Positions 8,055 to 16,287 are shown, numbered from the stretch's first letter. The stretch is DNA of 64,000 bases from Iocasia fonsfrigidae (GCF_017751145.1 NZ_CP046640.1:3080137-3144136), one strand, 5' to 3'. Translations and numbers: made by a program. The notes: generated from the sequence alone by a model not told the origin.

Positions 8055-9074
8055 TTATAGAAGATTACTTAAATCAATTCCAGTTGTAGACTCCCTAATT
8101 ACTAATCTAGGTTCTAATAAAATTTTAGCAATATCCTTTTCTGCCTGGCCATTAATCCTTTTTAACAGTAATTCTACAGCTAAAGAACCAATACTACCAG
8201 TTGGTTGAGCAATTGAAGTAAGAGCAGGACGGCAAATAGCTGCTAAAGAGGTATTATCAAAACCTACAATAGCTATTTTTTCAGGTACAGAAAAACCAAA
8301 TTCTTCAAAAGCCTGTATTGCACCAAAGGCAGCAAGATCATTATTGGCAAAAAAGGCAGTTGCTTGAAGAGATCTTTTTTTATTCTTTAAATAATTACAA
8401 ACCTTGTTATAAGAATCATGAGTACTTAATTGTAACCATCCTGAACTCTCTATAAAATATTCTTCTTTAAAGCTTAAACCATGTTTTTTAATAATACTTA
8501 AATACCCCCGGAATTTTTCTTCACCCTTACTACCAATAAAACCCAACTTAGTATGTCCCAGATCAATTAAATGTTTAGCAGCTAGGGAACCCCCATATTT
8601 ATGATCAACTCCAACAGAATCATATTTATCCATCTGCTGTGTAAATACAACAACTGGTATTTGATCTCTCTTCAGTTTGTGTAAATAGGTATCTTTTTGA
8701 TTTATAGGAACAATTAAAAAACCATCTACCTGTCTACTTAACAGAGTTTTAATATGCTTCTTTTCTTTTGTACTACTTCCATTAGAATTACATAATATAA
8801 TATTATATCCATTATTCTCAGCCTCTTCTTCTATAGACTGAACCACTTCAGAGAAATATGGATTTGAGATATCCGGAATAATCAATCCTAATAAATAAGA
8901 TTTATTGTTAACAAGACTACGTGCTGTTGCATTAGGCTGATAATCTAATTTTCTAACCCAATACATAACCTTTTCTCTCAAAGCAGGATTAACAGAAGTA
9001 TTCCCATTAATAACTCTAGATACAGTCGCCTGAGATACCCCAGCTTTTTTTGCTATTTCATCCATTGTAGCCAT
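8055..9074 (-). CDS. LacI family transcriptional regulator
   Basis: 339 residues from ATG 9074 behind AGGGTGAT. The DNA-binding head is MATMDEIAKKAGVSQATVSRVING with the hinge YQPNATARSLVNNKSYLLG (about 50-68). A sugar-binding core and the ending EPRLVIREST are typical of the family. It is downstream of the GH53 gene and upstream of the GH32 gene, with two GAATACGTATTC palindromes between it and GH32. It therefore most likely regulates the fructosidase. The ligand cannot be read from the sequence. Confidence 0.95.
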   Translation of the reverse strand: MATMDEIAKKAGVSQATVSRVINGNTSVNPALREKVMYWVRKLDYQPNATARSLVNNKSYLLGLIIPDISNPYFSEVVQSIEEEAENNGYNIILCNSNGSSTKEKKHIKTLLSRQVDGFLIVPINQKDTYLHKLKRDQIPVVVFTQQMDKYDSVGVDHKYGGSLAAKHLIDLGHTKLGFIGSKGEEKFRGYLSIIKKHGLSFKEEYFIESSGWLQLSTHDSYNKVCNYLKNKKRSLQATAFFANNDLAAFGAIQAFEEFGFSVPEKIAIVGFDNTSLAAICRPALTSIAQPTGSIGSLAVELLLKRINGQAEKDIAKILLEPRLVIRESTTGIDLSNLL

Positions 9075-9203
9075 TTTATCACCCTAACTAGTAAATCCCC
9101 AATTATCAAATTGATTATATATAGTTTTCTGTATTTGGCTTCAAAATCCTGCTTATTCTTATATTTTATAATTTAATACTCCCCTGCATCCACCCTTTTA
9201 TAA

Positions 9204-10433
9204 TTAGTTATTGTAAACCTTGTAAAAAACATCCAAAGAAGGAAGAACCTTCCCATTGAAATCAAACATCGCCTGGTTATCCCAGGCATTACCTTCACCT
9301 GATTTCCACCCTGCTCCATCAACAGGAATCCATTCACCTTCCCAATAAAAAACTCCTATTCCTTTTTCATCTGGAACTTCATTAACAATCTTTATTATTT
9401 TTCTTAGTATCTGTGCCTGGCTTTTGATACTAGCAGAATAATTAGTCTCAGCATATTTATTGACTCTATCAATTTCCTTTTGAGTTACCATATTTTCTAG
9501 ACTATCACCATTTTTTAAAGTATAAGCATACCCCGTTTCCATAACAGCAACTTCTTTATCATATCTTTGGCTGATACCATTAATGTTAAATTTAAATTCT
9601 TCAAATGTACCGTGCCAATAGGGATAATAAGAGAGGCCGATTACATCAAAATTTGTTACTTGCCGCTTAATAAGTTCATCAAAAAACCATGTATATAACT
9701 CGTTATCTCCACCATCAGCTAGATGAACCACTGTTTTTATCTCAGTCGCCTCTTCTTTAGCAACTGTATCAACGGCATTTAAACCCGCTTGCAGTAATAT
9801 AGCAAATTGGGTAAAACCCCCAGCATTATCACCCCAGGTTTTTCCTTCAGGCCACAGCATACCACCATTTAATTCATTTCCAACCTGCACCATTGCAGGC
9901 AAAGCATCTACTTGAGCAAGTTTCTTTAACGAATTATAAGTAAAATCATAAACTGCATTTTTTAATTCTTCAAAAGATAAATCTTTCCAAACAGCAGGTT
10001 TATTCTGTTTCCCCGGATCAGCCCAGAAATCACTATAATGAAAATCTAAACAAACATTCATTCCTATTTTTTTAGCACGAATTGCTAAGTCTTTAACTCT
10101 TTGAAAATTACAGTTGCCGCCTCCTAGACTTTCTGGATTATTCCATAATCTCAATCTTATATAATTTATACCATGTTCTTTAAGAATTTCAAGGACATCT
10201 TTTTCTACTCCATTATCATCATAGTATTTACCACCATTCTCTTCAATTTGTTTTAACATAGAAACATCCATTCCCATTATAAAATCATTTGACAAGTCTT
10301 TTATTGGTTCAATTTTTATATTCAAATACTTATTTAAATCATCACTCATTACCATATTTGGATTATTATTAGAATAAACCTTAATTGAAAATAATAATGT
10401 CAGTACCAATAAACTAAATATAATTTTTTTCAT
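9204..10433 (-). CDS. GH53 arabinogalactan endo-beta-1,4-galactanase
   Basis: About 409 residues, starting at ATG 10433, which has AGGGAAG at good spacing; a GTG at 10442 has none. A signal peptide MKKIIFSLLVLTLLFSIKVYS precedes the (beta/alpha)8 barrel. GH53 signatures include FIMGMDVSML, the LRLW strand (about 94-97), VGNELNGGMLWPEG with acid/base Glu near 187, and VAVMETGYAY with nucleophile Glu near 299. These cleave beta-1,4-galactan of pectin or arabinogalactan. The signal peptide places it outside the cytoplasm. The porin gene lies 98 bp upstream on the same strand, so outer-membrane uptake and periplasmic cleavage may be coupled. Confidence 0.93.
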   Translation of the reverse strand: MKKIIFSLLVLTLLFSIKVYSNNNPNMVMSDDLNKYLNIKIEPIKDLSNDFIMGMDVSMLKQIEENGGKYYDDNGVEKDVLEILKEHGINYIRLRLWNNPESLGGGNCNFQRVKDLAIRAKKIGMNVCLDFHYSDFWADPGKQNKPAVWKDLSFEELKNAVYDFTYNSLKKLAQVDALPAMVQVGNELNGGMLWPEGKTWGDNAGGFTQFAILLQAGLNAVDTVAKEEATEIKTVVHLADGGDNELYTWFFDELIKRQVTNFDVIGLSYYPYWHGTFEEFKFNINGISQRYDKEVAVMETGYAYTLKNGDSLENMVTQKEIDRVNKYAETNYSASIKSQAQILRKIIKIVNEVPDEKGIGVFYWEGEWIPVDGAGWKSGEGNAWDNQAMFDFNGKVLPSLDVFYKVYNN

Positions 10434-10539
10434 CTTACCCACTTCCCTTTTAAGTTATTTATTATTATTCACTCTTTTTATCGCCTATACTTCTAAATTT
10501 AATTTATTTAAAGGTCTTGCTAATTAATATTTATAATAT

Positions 10540-11502
10540 TTAAAATTTAACAATTAATGTTAACGTGGATTTATCACTACCTGCAGTATTTGTTGCATAA
10601 GCATATTCCAATGTCGTATTATTACCAAAATAATACGACACTTTACAACCAAGTGGTTTATCTTTAGACCAATCAGTTTCATGCCAGGTACCATCTTGAT
10701 ATTCTGTCCACATACTCTCCTCTGGTGTCTTTAGCGCATAATCTACATTCAGCCAAAAATTACCCAATGAAACTGTAGAACCAACAATACCCATATAGTC
10801 TCTTTCAGAATTATAGGCCCAATCATAAGCAATGTAAGCACCATATATTGAGAATTTGCTCCACGTATATGTAGCATCAATCATATATTCTCCAGCAGGA
10901 TTTATAAATTGCTGATCCATTTCTCCAAAATCTAAGTACATAATATTAAGATTAAAGTGATTGGCCGAATACATACTCCGAGCAAGTAAAGTGTCTTTGC
11001 CATCACCACCTGTATAATCTTCATAACAATTACCACCCCAATTATGAAAATAGCCCGTCTGAAACGCCCAAACATCATTAAGCGAAACTGTATAAACAAG
11101 ATTTACTGCTGGTTCAAGATCACCCCCAAGTAATCCACGAGTAAAATCAGCCAAAGCATAAGTAGGACCAGCGGTATCAAAACGGGAATATCCCACCTGC
11201 AAATTATTTCCCGATTCAGTTTTATAAGTCACATAGGCATCATCAACTATATTGTAGTCTTGTTTTTCTTCACCATTAGTTTCCAACCAAAGATTTACAT
11301 TAGCAGAAACCCGTGGTGCAATATATATATCATTATAAAGACCAAGTTCAGTTTTAGTGTAGTCAGCATCAGCACCACTATAGTCTTTCATAAAATAAGC
11401 AAATTTTAATTCACCTGTAGTTGTAATCATAGCACTTAAACTTATTGAAGTAAAAGCCAAAACCAAGATTAAAACTAACCCTATAAATAATATTTTTTTC
11501 AT
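10540..11502 (-). CDS. Outer-membrane beta-barrel porin
   Basis: 320 residues with a signal peptide (about 1-23, ending SLSA) followed by alternating aromatic and polar strands, many Tyr/Trp/Asn/Gly residues and short Asp-rich turns. The chain ends STLTLIVKF; a C-terminal Phe is the recognition mark of outer-membrane barrels. It is shorter than enterobacterial general porins. ATG 11502 follows AAAGGAT. Its place directly upstream of the galactanase suggests a role in oligosaccharide passage through an outer membrane, which supports a diderm Firmicute host. The precise family is not recognised. Confidence 0.75.
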   Translation of the reverse strand: MKKILFIGLVLILVLAFTSISLSAMITTTGELKFAYFMKDYSGADADYTKTELGLYNDIYIAPRVSANVNLWLETNGEEKQDYNIVDDAYVTYKTESGNNLQVGYSRFDTAGPTYALADFTRGLLGGDLEPAVNLVYTVSLNDVWAFQTGYFHNWGGNCYEDYTGGDGKDTLLARSMYSANHFNLNIMYLDFGEMDQQFINPAGEYMIDATYTWSKFSIYGAYIAYDWAYNSERDYMGIVGSTVSLGNFWLNVDYALKTPEESMWTEYQDGTWHETDWSKDKPLGCKVSYYFGNNTTLEYAYATNTAGSDKSTLTLIVKF

Positions 11503-11579
11503 TTTAAATCTATCCTTTCTTTAATTTAATACTTATAACAAATCATTACCAATTTTTCCGGAATATTTTATGAACCTAA

Positions 11580-11633
11580 CTAACCCAACCTTCTATTTGT
11601 AACTAACAAATAAACAATCTTACACTTAATCAT
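11580..11633 (-). CDS. Possible 17-aa leader peptide upstream of the porin
   Basis: ATG 11633 is preceded by a near-perfect GGGAGGAG at 6-nt spacing and encodes MIKCKIVYLLVTNRRLG before TAG. It sits 78 nt before the porin start. The ribosome binding site is better than that of many real genes nearby, but nothing else supports translation. Confidence 0.3.
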   Translation of the reverse strand: MIKCKIVYLLVTNRRLG

Positions 11634-11667
11634 TCTTTTCTCCTCCCATTGTGTTAAATAAATTTAC

Positions 11668-11702
11668 ACAAAAAAATAGACCGAGAAAAATAAATTTCCC
11701 GG
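11668..11702 (-). terminator. Rho-independent terminator of the 48-aa gene
   Basis: On the minus strand CCGGGAAA, a 6-nt loop and TTTCTCGG form an 8-bp stem (one G-T pair; 11681-11702), followed by a T-rich run ending in TTTTTTT. Confidence 0.8.
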
Positions 11703-11726
11703 CCCAGGGCCCCAGGTCAAACACAT

Positions 11727-11873
11727 TTATTCTTTTTTTAATCTAACAATTCTAATGATAAATTCTTCATCTCTTCCTCTTATTATTACTATATCATGCT
11801 TAAATAACTTGTATATCTTATCTCCCGGTCGATATTCTGGAATATCCCTCTGCTGTTTCTCTTCTTTTAGCAC
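11727..11873 (-). CDS. 48-aa charged small protein
   Basis: GTG 11873 sits 5 nt after GGGAGGGG. The predicted protein has 48 residues, is rich in Lys, Arg, Glu and Ile, and has no membrane segment; its core is PGDKIYKLFKHDIVIIRGRD. A clean terminator follows 25 bp after the stop. A consensus promoter (12114-12086) gives it a 5' leader of about 205 nt, which is fully overlapped by a convergent RNA candidate on the plus strand. The product is not recognised. It could be a regulated small effector, possibly a toxin, or an accessory of the divergent XRE regulator. Confidence 0.6.
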   Translation of the reverse strand: MLKEEKQQRDIPEYRPGDKIYKLFKHDIVIIRGRDEEFIIRIVRLKKE

Positions 11874-11901
11874 AGTAACCCCTCCCGGGAACTACCACAA
11901 A

Positions 11902-11930
11902 TTTACAAAGACTTGTCCTTATGGTATAAT
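11902..11930 (+). promoter_or_regulatory. Promoter of antisense RNA candidate
   Basis: TTTACA (11902-11907), a 17-bp spacer and TATAAT (11925-11930) make a near-consensus sigma-A promoter pointing away from the 48-aa gene into its 5' leader. Confidence 0.75.
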
Positions 11931-11936
11931 TACTTT

Positions 11937-12047
11937 ACGAGTCTAACTTACAGAACAGCCGCCAACTGTTATCTGTTACCCTGTAAACTATGTAATACCT
12001 CCTTTCTTTCTGAAAAGAAAGAGTTCAGGGATAACTCTGTCTTTTTT
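11937..12047 (+). ncRNA. Putative structured antisense small RNA
   Basis: About 110 nt from the expected start of the promoter at 11902-11930 to a short terminator: AGAGTT (12020-12025), a 7-nt loop, AACTCT (12033-12038) and TTTTTT (12042-12047). No open frame with a ribosome binding site is present. Inside, TTACAG/CTGTAA enclose AACAG/CTGTT as a hairpin. A second hairpin CTTTCTT/AAGAAAG follows the stretch ACCTCCTTTCT, which equals the anti-Shine-Dalgarno end of 16S rRNA. It is complementary to the leader of the 48-aa gene, so cis-antisense control is likely. No known RNA family was recognised. Confidence 0.5.
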
Positions 12048-12085
12048 GAAACAATATTTTGTTTCTTTAATCAACTTTTATGTTC

Positions 12086-12114
12086 ATTATAGTTCTTTTT
12101 ATCAACTTTGTCAA
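12086..12114 (-). promoter_or_regulatory. Perfect consensus promoter of the 48-aa gene
   Basis: TTGACA (12114-12109), 17 bp and TATAAT (12091-12086) on the minus strand. The -35 overlaps a plus-strand TTGTCA that may serve the XRE gene. TATAGTT (12088-12094), a half-site of the XRE palindrome, overlaps the -10. Confidence 0.85.
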
Positions 12115-12133
12115 GTTTTTTTATGATTTATTT

Positions 12134-12150
12134 TATAGTTTTTAACTATA
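12134..12150. promoter_or_regulatory. Likely XRE operator
   Basis: TATAGTT-TTT-AACTATA is a perfect 7-3-7 inverted repeat, 25 bp upstream of the XRE start codon. Its half-site recurs at 12088-12094 over the -10 of the divergent small-protein promoter. Confidence 0.6.
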
Positions 12151-12174
12151 ATTGGAATTGAGGAGGAAATTTTG

Positions 12175-12552
12175 ATGAAATTAGGCGAAAAGTTAAAAAA
12201 ATTAAGGATAGAAAATAAAATGACTCAAGAAGACTTAGCTAAAAAAATAGGAGTTAGCCGTGGTACTGTTGCTGGCTATGAAACTCAAGATAAAAACCCT
12301 AAATATAAAACTCTTAAGAAAATAGCTTCAGTCTTAAACTGTAGTATTGACTATCTTTTAAATAACCCAAGTACTCTTGTTGAAGAAAATAAAAATAGTA
12401 ATTTTGATTTGCAAAAATACATTACAAAAATAAATGAAAGAAGAGACCTTCAATTACTTCTACAAGAAGTTGATAAGTTAAATTCTAATTCCGTTTATAG
12501 AATTATAGAATTATTAAAGATTATTGATGATGAAGTGAAAAATAGAAATTAA
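12175..12552 (+). CDS. XRE family transcriptional regulator
   Basis: 125 residues starting at ATG 12175 behind GAGGAGG. Residues 1-55 form a Cro/C1-type helix-turn-helix: GEKLKKLRIENKMTQEDLAKKIG, then VSRGTVAGYETQDKNPKYKTLKKIA. The C-terminal half is helical and acidic and may dimerise. The gene is divergent from the 48-aa gene and the RNA candidate, and a palindrome lies in the shared promoter region. It probably represses itself and the small-protein promoter. Confidence 0.9.
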   Translation: MKLGEKLKKLRIENKMTQEDLAKKIGVSRGTVAGYETQDKNPKYKTLKKIASVLNCSIDYLLNNPSTLVEENKNSNFDLQKYITKINERRDLQLLLQEVDKLNSNSVYRIIELLKIIDDEVKNRN

Positions 12553-12794
12553 TATTTATAAAAGCATTAGTAGTTATATAAAATTAGTATTTTATAATAC
12601 ATAATTAATTTATAAATAATATTATTTGAATATTATGAATATTATTTATGCTTACCATTAAAGATATATATTATATTTATATTATACTCACTTTCATACA
12701 AGTTGCTTTTACGAAATACATCATATTATGTATTTTTTTAGGTTTACAGCACATACAGACTATATCAAATAAGGAAATTAAAATAAAATTTATA
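12553..12794. other. AT-rich intergenic region without a recognised gene
   Basis: About 240 bp of very AT-rich sequence between the XRE gene and the EamA promoter. No ribosome binding site with an open frame and no strong terminator was seen. Confidence 0.6.
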
Positions 12795-12847
12795 TTGACA
12801 ATTTAGTTATACCTGTTATCATTAAAAGAAGTAACAGGAGTGATAAC
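12795..12847 (+). promoter_or_regulatory. EamA promoter with inverted repeat
   Basis: TTGACA (12795-12800), 16 bp and TATCAT (12817-12822). GTTATCA (12815-12821) and TGATAAC (12841-12847) flank the ribosome binding site and form a 7-bp inverted repeat, either a regulator site or an RNA stem. Confidence 0.6.
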
Positions 12848-12849
12848 AA

Positions 12850-13728
12850 TTGAATAAAAATAATAAAGTAAAAGCAATTATACTTATGCTCTTTTCCTCT
12901 TTTAGCTTTGCAGCTATGGGAGCATTTGTTAAATTAGGAGGAGAAATACCCAGCTTTGAAAAAGCATTTTTTAGAAATTTGGTGAGTTTGTTTATAGCAA
13001 TTTTTATGATAAAGAAGACAAAACAAAAATGCTTTGGAAAAAAAGAAACTAGGATATATCTTTGGGGAAGAGGTATTTTGGGCACTTTAGGAGTACTGGC
13101 CTATTTTTATGGTATTGATAGGTTATTACTGGCTGATTCAGGAATGCTTAATAAAGTAAATCCATTTTTCGTCATAGTATTTGCTGCAATATTTTTAAAA
13201 GATAAAATTACTAAATATCAAATGTATTCATTGTTCATGGCTACTTTAGGTGTGATTTTAATTATTAAACCAAGTTTTGCTTTTCAAGATTCAATCCCTG
13301 CTATTATATGTCTGATGTCAGCAGTGTTTGCAGGAATGGCTTATGTATTCGTAAGTTATCTTGGAGATAAAGAAAATGCCTATGTAATAGTTTTTTATTT
13401 TTCTTTTATCTCTACACTTGTATCAGGAATATTAATCATTCATAATTTTATTATGCCTAATTTTAAGCAGCTAATATTTCTTATATTAGCAGGAATTACT
13501 GCAGCATTAGGACAATTTGCTCTTACTTATGCATATAAATATGCTCCGGCAGGAGAAGTATCTATTTATAATTATTCTAATGTAATATTTTCTAGTCTTT
13601 TGGGTGTTTTAATATTTTCAGAAATTCCAGATTTACTTAGTTTTATAGGCTATGGATTTATTATTATTGCAGGATATTTAATTTTTAGATTTGGTAAGGA
13701 TAAACAGTTTAGCAATAAAACTCTATAA
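12850..13728 (+). CDS. EamA/DMT-family transporter
   Basis: 292-residue membrane protein with about ten hydrophobic helices in two similar halves, the drug/metabolite transporter arrangement. Family-like motifs include the first helix AIILMLFSSFSFAAMGAFVK and the second-half start SAVFAGMAYVFVSYLG, with the amphipathic GITAALGQFALTYAYKYAPAGEVSIYNY block near residues 215-242. It starts with TTG 12850 after AGGAGTG. It stands alone on the plus strand, and the exported or imported substrate is unknown. Confidence 0.9.
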   Translation: MNKNNKVKAIILMLFSSFSFAAMGAFVKLGGEIPSFEKAFFRNLVSLFIAIFMIKKTKQKCFGKKETRIYLWGRGILGTLGVLAYFYGIDRLLLADSGMLNKVNPFFVIVFAAIFLKDKITKYQMYSLFMATLGVILIIKPSFAFQDSIPAIICLMSAVFAGMAYVFVSYLGDKENAYVIVFYFSFISTLVSGILIIHNFIMPNFKQLIFLILAGITAALGQFALTYAYKYAPAGEVSIYNYSNVIFSSLLGVLIFSEIPDLLSFIGYGFIIIAGYLIFRFGKDKQFSNKTL

Positions 13729-13802
13729 TATATTGTATTTCAATAATCTACAAAGTCATATTAATGTAAAAATAAAAATATGCGCAATTTACATAGAGGT
13801 GT

Positions 13803-13997
13803 TATGTTAAATTAAAATTGACCCTTTAATATAGATAGTATAAACTGTTCATAATATAAATTCAATATTATGGATGGTGAGAATAGATGGCTAAATTGAA
13901 TAAAAAAACAACCTTAATTCTGCATGATTTGATGAAGATGTATGCATTCACATCTCACATAGTTAATATAAAACCTTTTTCTTTTTTCAGAACATAA
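13803..13997 (+). pseudogene. Possible IS21-type remnant at the array's distal end
   Basis: TGTTAAATTAAAATTGACCC at about 13805 resembles the repeated ends of IS21 elements. GGTGAG followed by ATG 13887 opens a 36-codon frame, MAKLNKKTTLILHDLMKMYA, which weakly resembles an IstB N-terminus and then runs into the first CRISPR repeat. This suggests an old insertion-sequence fragment bordering the array, but the match is weak. Confidence 0.3.
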
Positions 13998-14174
13998 TAT
14001 CTTTGAACTATAATTTACATCTCACATAGTTAATATAAAACGTCGTTGGTTCCTATCAAAATCAATATTATTCAAATTAATTTACATCTCACATAGTTAA
14101 TATAAAACTCCTCTTAGCTATTTCTGTACACGTCATTAAATTATCATTTACATCTCACATAGTTAATATAAAAC
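13946..14174 (-). CRISPR. CRISPR array, leader-distal segment (4 repeats)
   Basis: Four 29-bp repeats start at 13946, 14013, 14080 and 14146, with spacers of 38, 38 and 37 bp. Read on the minus strand the repeat runs GTTTTATATTAACTATGTGA then GATGTAAAT, a type I-B repeat close to those of Clostridia. The first copy has one base change (ATTCAC for ATTTAC), as expected for the old end. Twelve bases of a truncated fourth spacer (14175-14186) remain before the insertion element. Confidence 0.97.
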
Positions 14175-14236
14175 CATATTTAAATTTTAAGCGTCAAAAC
14201 GTCCCCACCTGGAAAAATTGAGGACATTATGATAGG

Positions 14237-15832
14237 CTAATTCTTATGAGGAATCCTGCATCCTTCCGGAATAGATTGAGACCAAGGTAATAATTCATCC
14301 AATTCATCTATATTTTGTAGATCAATGTTGGGTAGTTTCTCAAAAAGATATTTTAGATAAAAGAATGGTACTAAGTTGTTTGCTTTGGCGGTCTCTATGA
14401 TACTGTAAGTAATGGCACTGGCTGTAGCTCCTTTTACCGACTTGGAAAATAGGAAGTTCTTTCTCCCAATAACAAAGGACTTGACTGCTCTTTCTGCCCG
14501 ATTATTACTGATCTCTAGTCTACCATCCAGGAGAAAGGCTTCTAGTTTTGGCCATTGATTGAGACAATATTTAATAGCTTTGCTGAGACCACTTTTAGGT
14601 AAAGTCTGTTGTTCCTTGATTTTTAGCCATGACAAAAAGGCCTCCAGAACTGGTTTGCTTTGTTCAAGGCGTTTTTGATATCTTTCTTCAGCTGATAAGT
14701 CTTTTAAGTCCCGTTCAATCTGGAAGAGTCGATTGCAGAAATTCAGACCTTCCTCAGCATTAGTTTTTAAGTGAACAGAGCCTTTAGGTAATGCCTTTAA
14801 GGCATCTGTGAAACCACGTCTAGCGTGAGCAAAACATCCGAGCTGGGTGACGTCCTGAACACTATTGTATCCAGCATAGCCATCGGTTTGAAGAAACCCA
14901 CTGAATCCAGTTAAGAATTTCTTCGGATGTTCATTAGCCCTGGAAGGTTGATATTCATATAAGTAGATCGGTGGACTGGAAACTCCAGTAGCATAGAGCC
15001 ACATATATGATTTGCTTTTAGCTGCTTTGCCTTTTTCAGATAAAACCTGAAGTGTAGTTTCATCAGCATGTACGATATCTTCTTTTAATAAATATTCATA
15101 TATTCTATCATATAGATAGTTAAGCCAGTTGTTGGCTCCATGGATTACCCAGTTAGCCAGATTTTGACGGGATAGATCAATGCCAAAATTCTTAAATTGT
15201 TTCTCCTGTCTGTAAAGAGGTACTGCTTGAGAATATTTGGTATCCATGATATATGCCAGTAACGATGGAGAGAGAAAACTCCCTTTTAAAACTGGATTAG
15301 GCATAGGAGCAGTAATTACTGGAGTTGTGATATTTTCCTTTTCGCAATTTCTACAGGCATAAACATCACGAACATGTTCAACAACCTTAACCTGAGCAGG
15401 AATAATCTTTAATTCTTTTCTAATTTCCTTACTCATGACATGAAGTTGCTTACCACATTGCGGACAGATCTGCTCAGCTTCATCTAGATGATATTCAATG
15501 ACTTCAACAGGGAGATCTTCGAAGGACTTTTTCTTTTTGTTTTTGCCCTTACGTCTTTTATATGTAATCTCCTCGAGTTCAGGTTCTTTGAGACTGACCT
15601 TAGCTTCCTGTTCAGCCTCATTGAAAATTGATAACTGATTAGAATTAAATTTTTCACTAGAAGCACCAAATCGTCTTTGTTGGTTTAAGCGAAATTGCTC
15701 CTCATACCAGTTTAATTTAGCTGTCAATTCTTCAATTTGTTGAGCCTGTATTGCAATTTTATCTTCTAAAGATAGCTCTTGATTTTCTTCTTTATTAACT
15801 TGTATAGTCGTTGATTTATCAGTAGTTTTCAT
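14237..15832 (-). CDS. tnpC: IS66 family transposase
   Basis: 531 residues, a typical length for the large IS66 transposase. It has an N-terminal coiled-coil helix (EDKIAIQAQQIEELTAKLNW, about 22-41), a zinc-binding domain (CPQCGKQL and CRNCEKEN) and the DDE-type catalytic domain with DIVHADETTL, DGYAGYNSV and the NNRAERAVKSFVIGRKNFLF block near the C-terminus. The frame is intact. It catalyses insertion of its element, but activity may be lost because tnpA is frameshifted. Confidence 0.95.
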   Translation of the reverse strand: MKTTDKSTTIQVNKEENQELSLEDKIAIQAQQIEELTAKLNWYEEQFRLNQQRRFGASSEKFNSNQLSIFNEAEQEAKVSLKEPELEEITYKRRKGKNKKKKSFEDLPVEVIEYHLDEAEQICPQCGKQLHVMSKEIRKELKIIPAQVKVVEHVRDVYACRNCEKENITTPVITAPMPNPVLKGSFLSPSLLAYIMDTKYSQAVPLYRQEKQFKNFGIDLSRQNLANWVIHGANNWLNYLYDRIYEYLLKEDIVHADETTLQVLSEKGKAAKSKSYMWLYATGVSSPPIYLYEYQPSRANEHPKKFLTGFSGFLQTDGYAGYNSVQDVTQLGCFAHARRGFTDALKALPKGSVHLKTNAEEGLNFCNRLFQIERDLKDLSAEERYQKRLEQSKPVLEAFLSWLKIKEQQTLPKSGLSKAIKYCLNQWPKLEAFLLDGRLEISNNRAERAVKSFVIGRKNFLFSKSVKGATASAITYSIIETAKANNLVPFFYLKYLFEKLPNIDLQNIDELDELLPWSQSIPEGCRIPHKN

Positions 15833-15930
15833 AAGTTTATTATATCATTTTTAGGAGAAAAAAGATACTAAAATTAAGCGTAAAAGCTCTGATTTTACAA
15901 TGTTTTTGAGCCTTTTGTCTAAAGTTTGTT

Positions 15931-16287
15931 TTAGATGATTATTCTTTCTTTAACGGCAGGATGAGCACCTTTTTGATGAATAGATAAACCATCAAGTAAC
16001 CACCTGAATTGTCTTTCATCAATCATTACTGTAGAGCCAGTAGTACCATCAGGCCATCTGAATCTACTTTTTTCCAGGCGTTTGTAGTGTAACCAAAAAC
16101 CATCATTATCCCATTCCAGAATTTTGAGCTTGTCCTGCTTTCTGTTACAGAAGACAAAGAGGTCATGAGAAAAGGGATTGAGCTTAAAACTCTCCTGAAC
16201 TATTAAGGATAGGCCATTGATTGATTTCCTAAGATCTGTAGGCCCCAGGGATAAATATACTTTATTGATATGATGCTGATTTAACAT
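15931..16287 (-). CDS. tnpB: IS66 accessory protein TnpB
   Basis: 118 residues matching the IS66 Orf2 family, with YLSLGPTDLRKSINGLSLIV near the start, LFVFCNRKQDKLKILEWDNDGFWLHYKRLEKSRF in the middle and the FRWLLDGL motif. It overlaps the end of tnpA, indicating translational coupling. It is required together with TnpA and TnpC for transposition in studied IS66 elements. Confidence 0.93.
   Translation of the reverse strand: MLNQHHINKVYLSLGPTDLRKSINGLSLIVQESFKLNPFSHDLFVFCNRKQDKLKILEWDNDGFWLHYKRLEKSRFRWPDGTTGSTVMIDERQFRWLLDGLSIHQKGAHPAVKERIII

Noticed and set aside
11997-12005. Minus-strand GGAGGT as ribosome binding site of another small gene
   Set aside because: No ATG, GTG or TTG follows at a usable distance in an open frame; ATT-ACA-TAG stops at once.
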